Assembly (NCBI GenBank): GCA_004380135.1
Contig: QXCR01000016.1
Coordinates: forward strand, 285,461 to 349,460
Direction: 5' to 3'
DNA: 64,000 nucleotides
From: Stemphylium vesicarium
Lineage: Eukaryota; Ascomycota; Dothideomycetes; Pleosporales; Pleosporaceae
Part shown: positions 35,715 to 47,060 of the stretch, in pieces
How the letters are laid out: each line of letters starts with the position of its first letter
Numbering within the stretch: the first letter of the stretch is position 1
Translations under genes and position numbers: made by a program
Notes under the pieces: model-generated
What the model saw: only the letters and a program-made list of their open reading frames with translations
What the model was told of the DNA's origin: nothing
Database searches by the model: none

Positions 35715-37255
35715 ATGGTAGGTCCTGAGGTCAGTGCGCTCCCGCTTTTTCCCCGCTCAAAAATGGAGGCCTTTCTTTCTTTGATGCACTGCCTCTTCTC
35801 AACTCCTAAATTGATCGACGCTCTCCACTTCCTGTCGCTTGGCTTAGCGTGTTCGACTCGTTCTAAAATCATGGAAACGGACGAGGTCATCCTCCAATAT
35901 CCCTTCCCCACCGAACAGATACATTCCAGATATGGGCGGATCCAGGTCAACAACGTCTTAATGACACTCGCTATGGTAGCGCTAAAGTCCTCCGCGGAGA
36001 GCTATATTCCTCAAGTCATGCGCGTAGAAATGTCCTGCACCGGCAACCTGGACACCCACAAAATTATGATTGATGATCCTGAGCTTCTTTGCATGTTTTT
36101 CATGCGAGAAGAGTCTAGAGTCATCGATACCAGCGTCCTTAACACACCAATACCTATCTTCGCGCTCGAGCCGACTGGACTGCCTCTCGAAACTGCCGAT
36201 GACGATGAAGTAGATGACGATGAGCTGTTTCAACATGCTTGGAAAGTCTGTAGGCTGATCTGGGACCACGAGGTTGGCGCTGTGAATGGGGTCAAGAAGC
36301 CGCGTTACAATGTCAATGTCGGTGGGAACGCTGTAATCGCGCGAAGCCTCGTATACAGTAAGCCAAATTTCTTTTTGAACCAGCAAAAATCGTCCAGAGA
36401 AAACTGTCCAGATGCTCAACGGTTAGTAGATAACACCCGTATCGGGTCAAGCAATATGCGCGAGACTGCGAACAAACCCCTTGCCGGCCGGTCAGGAAAG
36501 CGTAAACTTGGAGAACGTCGTATGACCAGCTCTTATTCTTCCGCCGCAAAGTCACCCCGTGGCGCACTGGCGAAGACGTCAAGAACACGACTTTCGGGTC
36601 GTGCTCATACAGAGTCAGAGCAGGAAGAGCTTTGGAGTAACGCCGAAGAAGGCGCATATCATGCAGAGAATATGAGGGAGATGATGAAGCTTCTGAGGGC
36701 CTGAAGCAGCTATTGACTCCCGCTCCCCGAGCCCTCCAGCATCAACCTTCATTGCGCAACTCAGCTCAGTCGGCAAAATCGGGGCAAAAACCAAAGCCAG
36801 TTGAGAGACATCAACTGCAGGCCCACAAAACCTCGTCGCTGCCCTCTTTATCTCGGACCTCACAGCGGGTGATGAAGCCAAGAAATCCGACTGCGTTGAT
36901 TTGGCCCACAACGATCATCACAATCGGCAACTCTGGAACGCATCTGCGCCCCCTGATGGAACAGATGGGCGAGATTCTAACATCAGATTCCGATCGCCAG
37001 GAATATATGCATCTGGTCTGGACGCGTCGAAGAGCTGTACACAAAGGCGACGAAGCCGCGATGCAACCCGTCGTGGATGATCTTGAGAAGTTCGTCCGAA
37101 GTCATGACATCGTTGGCCTCCATAATTTGTGGGCGAGGTGTATGGATTCGGGGATCAAGACTAGGATGCCAATGTACACGGTTGGGCAGCCTGGCATGAT
37201 GAACGAGCAAGAGAGAGCAGAGGTGTACAAGAGGAAGAAGAAAACAGGAGCCTAA
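35715..37255 (+). pseudogene. unknown gene split by a frame change
   Basis: From the ATG at 35715 (or 35763) a frame of about 330 codons reads RYGRIQVNNVLMTLAMVALK, DDDEVDDDELFQHAWKVCRL and a basic Ser-rich tail, ending at TGA 36702-36704. From about 36645 another frame takes over (EGDDEASEGLKQLLTPAPRA) and stays open to 37255, with LMEQMGEILTSDSDRQEYM and LEKFVRSHDIVGLHNLWARC. The overlap of two coding-like frames suggests one gene with a frameshift near 36640-36660, though an intron is not excluded (a GTAAGC donor and CAG acceptor exist at 36360-36411). No family recognised; composition suggests a nuclear protein. Confidence 0.42.
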
Positions 37256-37383
37256 CGGAAAGCATGTTTGTGGCAGGATAGTACAGGCTAAGAAATGCAC
37301 TGCGTTCATGGAATGTGTCAGCCTGGAATGCAAGAGGCGTGGGTGGGCACTTGGTCGAACAGATGCGACGTGTCTGCTGCTTT

Positions 37384-37511
37384 CAGACTTGCCAACAAGC
37401 AAGCCAATCAGGCCGGTCTAACTTAATATGGTAACCAACTAACTCGCATAGGTTAAGTTGTTACTAATTATAGTTAGATCGGCTTGATTGGCTTGCTTGT
37501 TGACAAGTCTG
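37384..37511. mobile_element. 128-bp hAT-type MITE
   Basis: The element is bounded by terminal inverted repeats of about 37 bp: left end CAGACTTGCCAACAAGCAAG, right end its inverted counterpart ...CTTGTTGACAAGTCTG. It is flanked by a perfect 8-bp direct repeat GCTGCTTT at 37376-37383 and 37512-37519. TIRs starting CAGAC/CAGAG with 8-bp target-site duplication are typical of hAT elements. There is no coding capacity. The ends resemble those of the 3.6-kb hAT transposon at 52294 (CAGAGTTGTCAACAATCAA). Confidence 0.92.
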
Positions 37512-37697
37512 GCTGCTTTGTGCAGAGAAACAAGGCGGTGTGGTGAGACGAATATGAACACGTCAGCTCGCCATAGCTATGCTGAAATGACAATATATCG
37601 TTTCGAAAGCTGTGCAGTTGCAGTAAACTTCCGTCGCGATGGCAGAGAGAAGTTCGCGGGTTCGTGGATCTGACGTCATTTTTAACCCCACGTGGAG

Positions 37698-37880
37698 TGT
37701 CAAGGATGGAGTGCAGGAAGAATTGAAGGATTGAACTGAGGTTGTATTGTGTGAGGCTACAAACAGAATATGTAGGTTGGTGACAGCAAACAGTGCTAGT
37801 CCCAGATAGGCATAGCTCGCTAAGGTGAGTAGCCGCGAGGAGGTGAAGAGCAGGAGCAGTAGAGACCCCAAACCGTGACA
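37698..37880 (-). mobile_element. 183-bp solo LTR
   Basis: The sequence starts TGTCAAGGATGG and ends CAAACCGTGACA, so it has short inverted TGTCA/TGACA ends of the TG...CA kind. It is flanked by the 5-bp direct repeat TGGAG at 37693-37697 and 37881-37885, the duplication size of LTR retrotransposons. The orientation is inferred from the more usual LTR start TGTCACGG on the minus strand. A diverged copy lies at 47061-47241. No internal region is left, so it is a solo LTR from recombination. Confidence 0.82.
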
Positions 37881-38364
37881 TGGAGTCATCACAACGACAT
37901 ATCCCATGGTAACCACCGCGCTTACCATGATATTCTCAATTTTGAGATACAATCCCGATATGGAATTTGCCTACCTTCTCGTGATTTTACAGTGCATCTG
38001 GGCGAGTAAATGTTACCTTAGCCAACTTGACGTGCTTGCAGACACCTTGCTGTTGACTATTTCTGTGTCTTGGAAGTGCATATGAATCTCATGATAGGGG
38101 GTGAAGGAGAGCGTAGACCGATTCTGGAAACCCTGCTTCTCCAGGGTATTAGTCAAGCACAGTTCGCACTCCGGCGACGGCATTCCGAGGATCACGTGAT
38201 TTTCCGTTACAGTCACCACTTTCACCCAACATCAGTTCACCTGCCGTGTCAACACCTTGATCGAACAAGGTCCGATACAAGACTTGAACAGTTACGGAAA
38301 CTCACCACAACTCGAGCCATTCCAACCAACTATCTGAACTTTGGCTCACGAATACTTTAGCAAA

Positions 38365-40731
38365 ATGGCTCGGACCACTTCCACTATCGGGACGAGTACC
38401 GATAGAGACCCTCGGAGGGCGCCGCCGAAATCATCTTCACGACTCTATAAACCCAGGGCGCCACGGACAAGATCTCCCCGTCTAAAGACGAAGCCAGCTG
38501 CATCCGAATCCGGCGGACAACCTGTCACACCGGAAACAACATCGGCCATGGAGAGTGAGACACCAAAGACTACTCAAGGCGATCGGAACGGTCATAATTC
38601 GGAAACCGTGGAGGCTCTCGAGCGTACAAATCGGGCTGCTTCCGCTGCCAATACCAAGCTCAATGCTGTTGAAGGTAGGCCAGAGCAGAGTCAGCAACAA
38701 CCACTCAAGCTTCAATCAAGCCTCGTCGTCGTCGTGAAAACTGCAATTCAATCAAATCAATCTCCTTGTTGTTGCAGCTGCAATCGAATCAATATATGAG
38801 GCCGTGATTGATTGATTGATTGACGTGATTGCAGTTATAGGCGTACAGGAGCGTGAGGCTGCTCGTTTTGGCGAGGCAGTGATCTCGCGATAGTTCTATG
38901 GTGTTGAGTTGAGCCTTAGTAATTGTAACGGTGTGAGGAGAGAGAGAGGACTGCGCTGTCATTTGTATAGCTACGAAGGAGGGCAGCTATATACGTGTGT
39001 GGGATGATAAAGTGCGGTAGCGATAGCCGTACCCAACTTGTACCGGAGTGGATCTTGGCAAGGTCCAAACCGTTATAGTAATCAATAAAAGCTTATCTTG
39101 GGTGCAACTTACGCGTCTTCACGACTTGACAACAACTCTAATAAGCCAATTAAACAGCGTGACGTGAGAGCTATCCTCAGCACTATGAATCGGGAGAAGT
39201 TGGCTGCTGCACACGCTGGCCAGCAGCCTTATTTCTTTCTACTTTCCAGCCTTTACAAGACAAGGACATACACTAGTCACTTCTGATATATTCCATGAAT
39301 AAACTCCCTGCATACCCTCTATGTGGCAGGCTCGTGGAGGCCTGCCTTGCTACATACGTAAGCGGGGATTTTGCCGTCTCCGCTGGCCAGCCTCACAACA
39401 GCTATAATGGCGGCAACACGTGATAGACGCTCGCCAGCTTGCTAGTCAAACAAGCTATATAAACCGGGGTTCCCTTAATTCTAGTCGGATCCCTACTAAA
39501 ACGAGGGACCTCACGCTTTTTGTACGCCTATTACAGCAATCACGTCAATCAATCAATCAATCACGCTTTTTTTTTACTAATCAAATCAATCAAATCAATT
39601 ACGATTTCAAGAAAACTGCAATCAAGTTAATCACGAGCTTCACATTTGATTGAATTGATTGTTGCCAACTCTGGGCCAGAGAGGGGCAGCTCAGACAACG
39701 GGCCTGCCACTCCTACGAGAACCATCTTGCCGGAAATTTCAACTCCCGCTGTGGGGCGTTCCGACCGAGGGAAAGACTCTCGGTCAGAGAATGAGGCCGG
39801 TTCTGAGCCTATTCGTAGAAGAAACAAATACGGCTTTATCGAGCCGCATGAACCGGCCAAGGGAACAATCCAAACAAGAGAAAGGCCGAACGAGACTGAG
39901 ATTGACAAAGACTTGTCTACATCCGTACAAAGCACCTGCGAATGGCCCAGCCTCGTCGATGCCGAGTCATCTAGTGGATGTCCGGGGATCAAGGCGACGG
40001 TTGATGAGGTTCCATCTCTTGACGGTTCCATCATCGATGTAGAAGCTACTCTTAATGCGACAAGAGATGCCGATGGCGACGATATTCAACCTACTTACTC
40101 TAGCTACGAACAATCTTCACAATAGGATCATAGCTCCGTCGCCCATGCGGCTTCGCGACCCACATTTGGAACTCTCAACTGGTGGGCGGCTGACCGCTTC
40201 AGGGAGACTGGAGTGCATTTCTTCAACACGTCTTTCGAAAATCTCCGCGAGATGGCACAAGCGCACGTCTCAGGGCTGGCAAAGGAGAAGCGACCTCGGT
40301 CCGCCCAAGACCTCCGCGAGCTCTTTGCATCCGCTCTGGCCGACAGCAACTCTTTACTCGAAGAGAACGCTGTCGCCGATATGAGACTGAAACTGCAAGC
40401 AACCCGGAATGCGGCCTATGGCAGTCGACTCAAAGAGCGAATGATGACCTTGCGTTTGTATGCTGCACGTGCATCACGGCAACTTCGTGGAGTAATTTCG
40501 GAGCTTGCGGGGTTAGTGCGTAAAGCACAGACAGGACTTAGGATCGCTGATGAGACGGTTCAAGCTGACGTTGAAGAAGTCGAGGTCTCCAATAATGCGC
40601 TCCGGATGCTTACTGGAGAGACTGCCAGTGATGCATCCAATCCTGATGTTGATGCGGATGCTGAGCGACGACAGAACATAATTCGGGACATCGATGGCAT
40701 GATCGATGAATATCGGAAGCAGAAAACTTGA
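38365..40731 (+). pseudogene. unknown accessory gene interrupted by a 988-bp element and a TAG
   Basis: The gene begins at ATG 38365 (MARTTSTIGTSTDRDPRRAP) and is open for 107 codons to 38685, where a mobile element is inserted. After the element and its duplication it continues in the same phase at 39682 (RGSSDNGPATPTRTILPEIS) to a TAG at 40123-40125, then again in the same phase (SSVAHAASRPTFGTLNWWAA, LREMAQAHVSGLAKEKRPRS) to the stop at 40729-40731. Without the element and reading the TAG as Gln (CAG), the protein would be about 456 residues. The first half is basic and Ser/Thr/Pro-rich; the C-terminal part is helical and probably coiled (ENAVADMRLKLQATRN). No known family. A similar-sized intact gene follows on the same strand. 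Confidence 0.6.
38686..39673. mobile_element. 988-bp non-autonomous hAT element
   Basis: The left end reads CAGAGTCAGCAACAACCA and the right end, inverted, CAGAGTTGGCAACAATCA. It is flanked by the perfect 8-bp repeat GGCCAGAG at 38678-38685 and 39674-39681. Subterminal copies of an AACTGCAATCAA-type motif are shared with the 3.6-kb hAT element. Inside, 38803-38857 and 39510-39565 form an imperfect inverted repeat of about 55 bp built around GATTGATTGATTGATTGACG. No transposase frame is present. It interrupts the gene at 38365-40731. Confidence 0.9.
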
Positions 40732-40929
40732 AACAATTAGCACTCTCTAAAGCTGTGAATTGAACTCATTCCACGATTTTATCCCGATATGAAGGTGAAG
40801 GTGAAGGTGAGACTGCGAAACCAAAGTTTGCGCGCGCAAACAACACTCGCTCACTCACCTTTGAAGCATTTCTCACGCCCCTCGCCACCGACGTAACATC
40901 AACCCAAGAGCTAACAAACATCCAGTTTC

Positions 40930-42294
40930 ATGTCTACCCCAGCAGATCAAGCGATGCGCGACGATACCGCTCTGAACGACGACGGACAGTCAGCATCCAC
41001 CAGCCCGCTCCCCGTGAACACGATGCGCCCTCCGATGCCAGCACGTTGTCCACGCGGACGCAGAACCCAATCCGTACAGGGAACAACGCAGTCGCTCGCA
41101 ACCCTAGAATCAAGCCTCTTCGCTGTCATGGCTGCGGATGTCGTCCGAGAACTCATAAATCTGCTCCGCATGATCGTGCAAAAGGGCTACCAAGAGAGGA
41201 AATATCTCGCGTCTCGTCGAGGAAAGGTCCGAGAGCTGATACTGGGGGCGGGGAACGTCGAGGTCGAGAGACTGTACAGCGATTTTGTGCTGTCGCACAA
41301 TGCTCTGGAATACAGGCTGTCGTACAAGCTACCAATCCTGGAAGAAGAAAAAGAAGAGGAAGAAAACGGCCTGGAAGAGCCCACGTCAGCGACGGATGAA
41401 GATGGACTTGTCGGTGGAGAAATATACGAAGCAATGGATGGTGATCAGCTTGCAACAAGTCCCGAGCCGAAGGCTGTTGAGTGCAGCCAAGCTGGCGAGC
41501 GTCTTGAGCTGTTGGACGATGATGAAGCAGATGTAAGCGCGGACGTAGAACTGCCAGCCCAACCTTATTCCATAGCATCCGAGGGCGCCACTCGCGCCAC
41601 CTCCCCATCACTAACACCGGATCTTCCGACACAGCCCGCTCCGTCTATCCCGACAGGTGTCACTTGCGACAAGCATAGCAACGGTATTTGTACCCTGGTA
41701 CCGATTCAAAATTCCGAGGCGTTTCCATTGTCGCGTATTCAAGAGATTCAAGCGGACTACTATCCATCAACGCGCATACTCGCCATGTGGCTGCATCGCA
41801 ACGAAGATGACCAGGTTAGCCAAGTGACTGCGGATCTCGACAAGGGTTCCGTCGACCACATTTTGATCAACGACGCCCGCATCATCACATTCCTGGGTCT
41901 TCGTGAGCCACCGTACGACGTGATCTCTCTTAGACCTGGTGGCCGCGTGGACGAAACATACGAGATACGACTGTTGCCCAACCAAGCGCGTCGAGACTCA
42001 ACGTCTTGGATAGCTGGTGAGCTGGTGTCTGCAAGACACGCTTACTTGTTCTGGCTCGATATTAGGCAATGCGCTGACGCGGAAGGTCCACCTACGGGGG
42101 CGGAAGCGAGAACGATAGCCGTGAGGACGGGTCGTCGAGCATGGAATGTCAAGCAAGAGATCGATAGGTACTGGGAGATGGAGTATGGAAGCGGCGGACG
42201 ACGGGCCCGAGATAATAGGGAGCGGCATCTGGGGGAAGACCCTGCGTACGATGATTCGGCTCAGCAAAAGTCGAGAGGATGCTTGTGGACGTAG
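40930..42294 (+). CDS. hypothetical accessory protein, 454 aa
   Basis: Single exon with ATG at 40930 and no lesion, unlike most of its neighbours. Residues 55-125 look helical (LFAVMAADVVRELINLLRMI, ERKYLASRRGKVRELILGAG), followed by an acidic stretch (EEEKEEEENGLEEP), a Pro/Thr-rich linker and a more ordered C-terminal part: IQEIQADYYPSTRILAMWLH, FLGLREPPYDVISLRPGGRV and ARTIAVRTGRRAWNVKQEID. No catalytic motif, signal peptide or membrane segment. It starts about 200 bp after the interrupted gene on the same strand. Function unknown. Confidence 0.65.
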   Translation: MSTPADQAMRDDTALNDDGQSASTSPLPVNTMRPPMPARCPRGRRTQSVQGTTQSLATLESSLFAVMAADVVRELINLLRMIVQKGYQERKYLASRRGKVRELILGAGNVEVERLYSDFVLSHNALEYRLSYKLPILEEEKEEEENGLEEPTSATDEDGLVGGEIYEAMDGDQLATSPEPKAVECSQAGERLELLDDDEADVSADVELPAQPYSIASEGATRATSPSLTPDLPTQPAPSIPTGVTCDKHSNGICTLVPIQNSEAFPLSRIQEIQADYYPSTRILAMWLHRNEDDQVSQVTADLDKGSVDHILINDARIITFLGLREPPYDVISLRPGGRVDETYEIRLLPNQARRDSTSWIAGELVSARHAYLFWLDIRQCADAEGPPTGAEARTIAVRTGRRAWNVKQEIDRYWEMEYGSGGRRARDNRERHLGEDPAYDDSAQQKSRGCLWT

Positions 42295-43760
42295 ATACTT
42301 GAGAGAACTCGCTCGCCTCTCAGTGGCTGAAAATATACAAATGACACATAGAGAGTGTTCTGAAGGAAAGTTCTGTTAGTAGTTGGGAAAATTTGACGTA
42401 AGGAATCACTTGAATTGCTTTCTGGGCAACGGCTAGGGAATAGGCTTGACACATTGATGACCGCGTTGGCATGCTCAACTGTGTGGTCGCTTCTTTTCTC
42501 GGCTTCTGTGAGTTTCTCGACTTCGTTCGGAAGTAGTGCCTGTCCCATCACGAAGAAGTCATATCCCGTACGAACAGCAGCCATGAGGCTTACCCACAAT
42601 GTCGCTTCCATGTGTATCCTCTTTAGTGTTGTGGATGCCCATCCCAAAGGATTTCGCAGAACATTACATCAACCACAGCTTCGATTTAGTACTCAGGCAT
42701 CTTTAGCAACATCCACAGAATAGGAGCCGCGCCACTTACTCGTATTGCTGACGAACATTCTTTATCAAGGTTTCGATGGAACCCAAGAGCACTTTCGACG
42801 ATGCGGCGAATGCGCGAACGACCATGGAATACATTGAGACTAAGCTCGAGGACCAAGTCGATGCAGAAGCATACGAGCGTTATGAGACTATCATGCGCGT
42901 ATAAATATTGCACCCAGAGAATGTCAGGGGATGGAGAAAAAAACTCTGGATGAGTGTCAGGAAAGCGGGGTAGCGGCGTCTTTTGATTACGGTAGTCACT
43001 AAGATAGCGCAGTCTTCGGAACACCGTGGCCCGCAAACTCCAACACGAATCGCCCGCCTTTAGGACAACTACACACATCTTGCTCCCACGTAAATTAATT
43101 TGCCAGCCAGCTTTGAGCCCCGCAACCTTTCCGACGCGTTTTGTCGTGGTTCGACACATTGCGACGCGTGAGGACAGGCTACTCATACCTCTCCACATCA
43201 TCGCTAGAGCGCTGATGATCTGACGCTTTGACTCTTGTATGATATACAGGATGGGCCTTCTGGTTTGATGCATCTGATTGCCTACGAACAAAGGGTCTAA
43301 TTGTCATGGATATGCTGTTTTGTCGCTGGACCGATCGCAATCCTGGCCTTCCGTACACGCGAGAGGGTTCTACTGCTTCAGTCATACTATGTCGAGGAAA
43401 GAGTGGCTTTTAAGAATACTGACACCGAATGTATCTCGCGGGCAAAATTTTCCTTGTCCGGATTGTCTCCGTCACCTTCATCGGCAGCCTCACATCGCTG
43501 TTCATTCAATGTCGACACTCCATGCGAAACTCCTGCGCCGATCCTACGACAAACAGACTGTCGAATTTGAAAGAGCTGATCCATCCACACACACCAGAAC
43601 ATGAAATTGTTAGCACAATCGACTTCACACTTTTGGCTGGCTATGAAATACCGAAGATTGGCCAACCGAGCTTTCACGTCCGCGTATTTATACCCTCCCA
43701 GGTCCTTCCACGGTGTCGTATAGCCCCTTTGCACATAACAAGCTCGAAAAAAACTTCGAT
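42261..43760 (-). other. possible coding relics, minus strand
   Basis: Several minus-strand pieces look coding but do not join: WKDLGGYKYADVKARLANLR near 43700, MVVRAFAASSKVLLGSIETL near 42830 with a following GTAAGT donor, and LLPNEVEKLTEAEKRSDHTV near 42510. They may be exons of one gene with helical character or remnants. I cannot fix starts or splice sites. The 3' part overlaps the stop of the plus-strand 454-aa gene. Confidence 0.25.
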
Positions 43761-44133
43761 ATGGTGTTGTGTAGAAGGAGTGGTATCAAGAGTGACACGG
43801 GGAGTCGAGTTCAGGTCATATTAGGGTTTTTTTGACAAAGCGCACATGGGTTTTCATGATCTGCATTCATGATGTCTGGACAAGACATGATTATAGCACG
43901 GAGAGCGATATTCAGAAGATATACCAGGGCCGACATATCACTGTGTGGCACAGCTTCTCATTTCCCGCTCCCAGAGTGCTTCGTATCCCCGAGTTTTGTA
44001 AGACGCTTCGTCATTTCTCGAGCGAATGCATTGTCTCGCCAGCTTCCAGAGTCATTCAGATCCACTTCATTACCACAACTACGCGATTACTAGGACTTCC
44101 TCTTCATTGGGGTCTGCGTCACCAGAAACCTGC

Positions 44134-45867
44134 TCAGAGAAACAGGCCGCGGACCCCGCCCTCTGAAGAATAGAGCACGATGCTAGGGCGCTTCATACGC
44201 ATCTGTTGCAGACTAGCAACCTTGTCAATCCATTCACCGTTGCACCACGTATCCTCCCAGAAATACGGAGGAAACAGAGTGACACGCTCCACCCACGTCA
44301 TGAAAGCCTCCCGGTCCTCCCGGGGCTTCTTCCGGCGGATTTTATCGGCCTTGATGAATACGTGCTCCTTCTTTCGGATTTCCCTGAGGTTGGCCTCGTA
44401 GTCACCGATCTTTTGGTTAGGGTTTGGCTCTGGGACGGGCCCTGAAGCGGAGTTGTTGTTGCGGGGGCTGGTACGCGAGTATGGGTTGTGGCGCTTGCTC
44501 TTGGTGGTGGCGTGGCGGACAAGACCAACACGGTTTGAGCTAGCTGGGGTTTCTCCTTGAAACATCAGTCTACGCTCTTTATCAAAGTCCGCTAAAGGGA
44601 TACACTCACCGGTACTGCTGCCTTCAGTAAGCGCCGCTCCACCTCCGGAGTGGCCAGACTGCTACATGATCTCGGCGTCGTCGGAATCCATGTGGAAAGG
44701 TCTGGGACCTAGACGTTCATCGCTAAGTAGCTCTTTAGACCAGGCGTCGTGGACGAGTGCGTTATCAAAGTTTCTATGCGCAAATTCTTGCTGCTGAGGC
44801 GCTGGTTGTTTGCTCTTAAGTTGCTCGTTGGAAGCGGGCGAATCAATTGCGTACTTGCGCTTGGGCCCGTTGTTGACCGCGTAGTCGTATGTGTCGGTTG
44901 TAGTCTGGACGGCATTGTTCGAGGCGGAACTTTCTGGACTCTCAAGAGTAGAAGCAGCTTTCCTTGGACTTGGAGTCCTCGGTCACAACGTCACCCTGCT
45001 GTTGGTCTTTGGAATGCTTTCTACGCTTCCGCTCGCATCTTCCAATTCGTCATAAGCTTCGTCTGTCTCATCGCCCAAGCCTGACAAGACCACTGTAGAC
45101 TTGGTCTTAGCTCTTACAGCACCAATGGTACCGGTGACCTTTCGAGTCTTTGCTGAGTGGCGTAAATCGTATCGGTTTCTCTGCTCAAACCTGGCGATGG
45201 TCTGCTCGCCCGTCTGGGTCTCGTAGTCATCATCACCCGATAGAGCAACGCCATTGTTGGAATTCAACGCCCATGTATTCGGAAACTCTACGGAGGAGGA
45301 GGCTTTCTGCTTTGCTTGTGACCGCTGCGCTGGCCTCGACTCGACAAGTGGTGAAGTACGGTCAAGGGTTGCTTGATGGTCGGTGTCTCCGCTGACCCCA
45401 GCGACAAGGTGACCCGTTCCAGTATGCTTCCCGTAAGCGTCTTGTCCTTTTGTTGCGCTTTCTAGATCAACACCTAAGCCTTCGTCGTCTTCTGGTGTAG
45501 CTGCAGCTTGCTGGTCTGTGCGGCGCATTTTCGAGGACTTCTTCCGCCCCTTCTGCTTCCTTTTGTGCTGCAGGTTGGCCATGTTGTTCTTGGCTTCAGT
45601 CCTGCTCAAGATTTAGTTGTTGACACTTTCGGGTGCCTGGCTCTCGTCCCAGTCTTGAGCGCGCTGATAGACGTATTTGTTTGTTGGCGCATTCTGATTG
45701 ATGCCCAGCCGGCGGAACGCGTCGCGGATTTGGGTACGACTGCATTTCGCGTAGTCGCTCTGTTTAGGCATGGCGGTGCTCGTCCCGAATACCCTTGCAA
45801 CAGCGCGCTGTTGTGCCGTTGTCCTGTGGACGGTAAACAAGCAGTCGTTTATCGGCGTGGGATGCAA
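44134..45867 (-). pseudogene. unknown accessory gene with three in-frame nonsense codons
   Basis: One continuous reading frame runs from about 45867 to 44614, broken only by TAA at 45615-45613, TGA at 44985-44983 and TAG at 44664-44662. An intron with GTGAGT donor (acceptor TTTCAAG) then leads into the last exon, ending at 44134. Coding-like blocks on all sides are MPKQSDYAKCSRTQIRDAFR, MANLQHKRKQKGRKKSSKMR, NGPKRKYAIDSPASNEQL, HRNFDNALVHDAWSKELL and, in the last exon, DREAFMTWVERVTLFPPYFW. Each stop is one C-to-T change from CAA, CGA or CAG, as RIP would produce. The protein is basic and low-complexity, probably nuclear; no known family. Confidence 0.62.
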
Positions 45868-46136
45868 ACCTGAGGCGGGCTATCGCAGGGGACGATGATC
45901 AAGCTCGAAAACGCTGTGTTTCAAAGCCCTACCGCAAATCATCGGCTATGGCTAGTTCGCAGTCATTGGGCCCACCGCATATAGTAAAATGTCAAATGGA
46001 AGTCGGTGGCGTTGCTTAACGGAGAAAAGGTTTCGTTGGCACTAACTTCTGTTTGAGGAGGGGGCAAGGTCCCGAGCTACGGAAAGGGAAGGAGTGTTCA
46101 TTCCCTTCTTCCATACTCTTGATTGGTAGGAAGGCC

Positions 46137-46949
46137 TCACTCCTCTGCAGCGTCATTGATATCCCCTGCTGCAACACTCAAATCTAATCTCGGGCAGACT
46201 CCACTGCATTGGCGACACGATTGAGCAAATAAGTCTCCCTCATCGTCGGAATCTTCTTCATCATCGGGTACCTCAATCCATATTGGCGGGCGATACGGCT
46301 CGTTCAAAGCCTCGCGTAGCGGACTCATTGAAGTACCCTCTGGCACTGGGAGAACAAATCGGCCGCCCACCATGACCGGGTGTCCTTGTACCTGATATCT
46401 CGCCTGCTGCTTTTCCGGAAGTGCTGCAATATCCAACGGCTCGTACGCAACTTTGAATCCCTCCCCCTGGGGCTTACCCTCGGACTTTGGCCAATTGCAA
46501 AACCTGACCCCGAAATGATCCTGGAACTTTCTGCGATAAGTAGTTGTAAAGGTCATGATCTTGCGGAACATCGACGGGCATATGGACTCGTCCGCCAGGG
46601 ATCGCCTTTGGATATATGGGCGAACGAGGTGGAGACTCGACGGGAGAGAATGGTATTCTCGTCGCCCGTACGAGGTTTCTGCCCACGGTGTGACTTCAAT
46701 GTGATCGTCTTCTTCACGAGGATCGTAAACCGCAGGCGAGACAAGACTCCTGCAACATTCATCGAGCTCGTCATCCTCTTCAGTAGGCCTGGCGACAACG
46801 TTCGCAATGCGACCTGGCGCGACTATATCCAGTTGATCGTAGGATGTATTCCAGTCGGTGGAGAATTCTCCTGGGGAGATGAAAAGACCACTCTCAAGCC
46901 TGGTTCTCCCCACATCTCTAGCGGTAGATATTTCGGGATGCACATACAT
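46137..46949 (-). CDS. hypothetical acidic protein, 270 aa
   Basis: The frame is open from 46961; the first ATG is at 46949 (MYVHPEISTARDVGR). Readable blocks are HLVRPYIQRRSLADESICPS, FGVRFCNWPKSEGKPQGEGF and GHPVMVGGRFVLPVPEGTSM; the C-terminus is acidic (EVPDDEEDSDDEGD) with a CRQCSGVC cysteine pair. It may be the 3' exon of a longer gene, because upstream frames also look partly coding. No domain recognised. It lies 270 bp from the pseudogene with three stops, on the same strand. Confidence 0.5.
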   Translation of the reverse strand: MYVHPEISTARDVGRTRLESGLFISPGEFSTDWNTSYDQLDIVAPGRIANVVARPTEEDDELDECCRSLVSPAVYDPREEDDHIEVTPWAETSYGRREYHSLPSSLHLVRPYIQRRSLADESICPSMFRKIMTFTTTYRRKFQDHFGVRFCNWPKSEGKPQGEGFKVAYEPLDIAALPEKQQARYQVQGHPVMVGGRFVLPVPEGTSMSPLREALNEPYRPPIWIEVPDDEEDSDDEGDLFAQSCRQCSGVCPRLDLSVAAGDINDAAEE

Positions 46950-47060
46950 ATCATCTGGCAACCGAGGCCTAGCGCTTCTCTAGCGCGTTCCCTTCTCTCA
47001 GAGTGAGATTCTTCCATTCTAGTCGAGTCCCGGTTCTCATCCTCCACTGTTCTCCTTCTT

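Noticed and set aside
40213..40731. Independent gene starting at GTG 40213
   Set aside because: It is in the same phase as the preceding frame and separated only by a TAG, so it is the second part of one broken gene.
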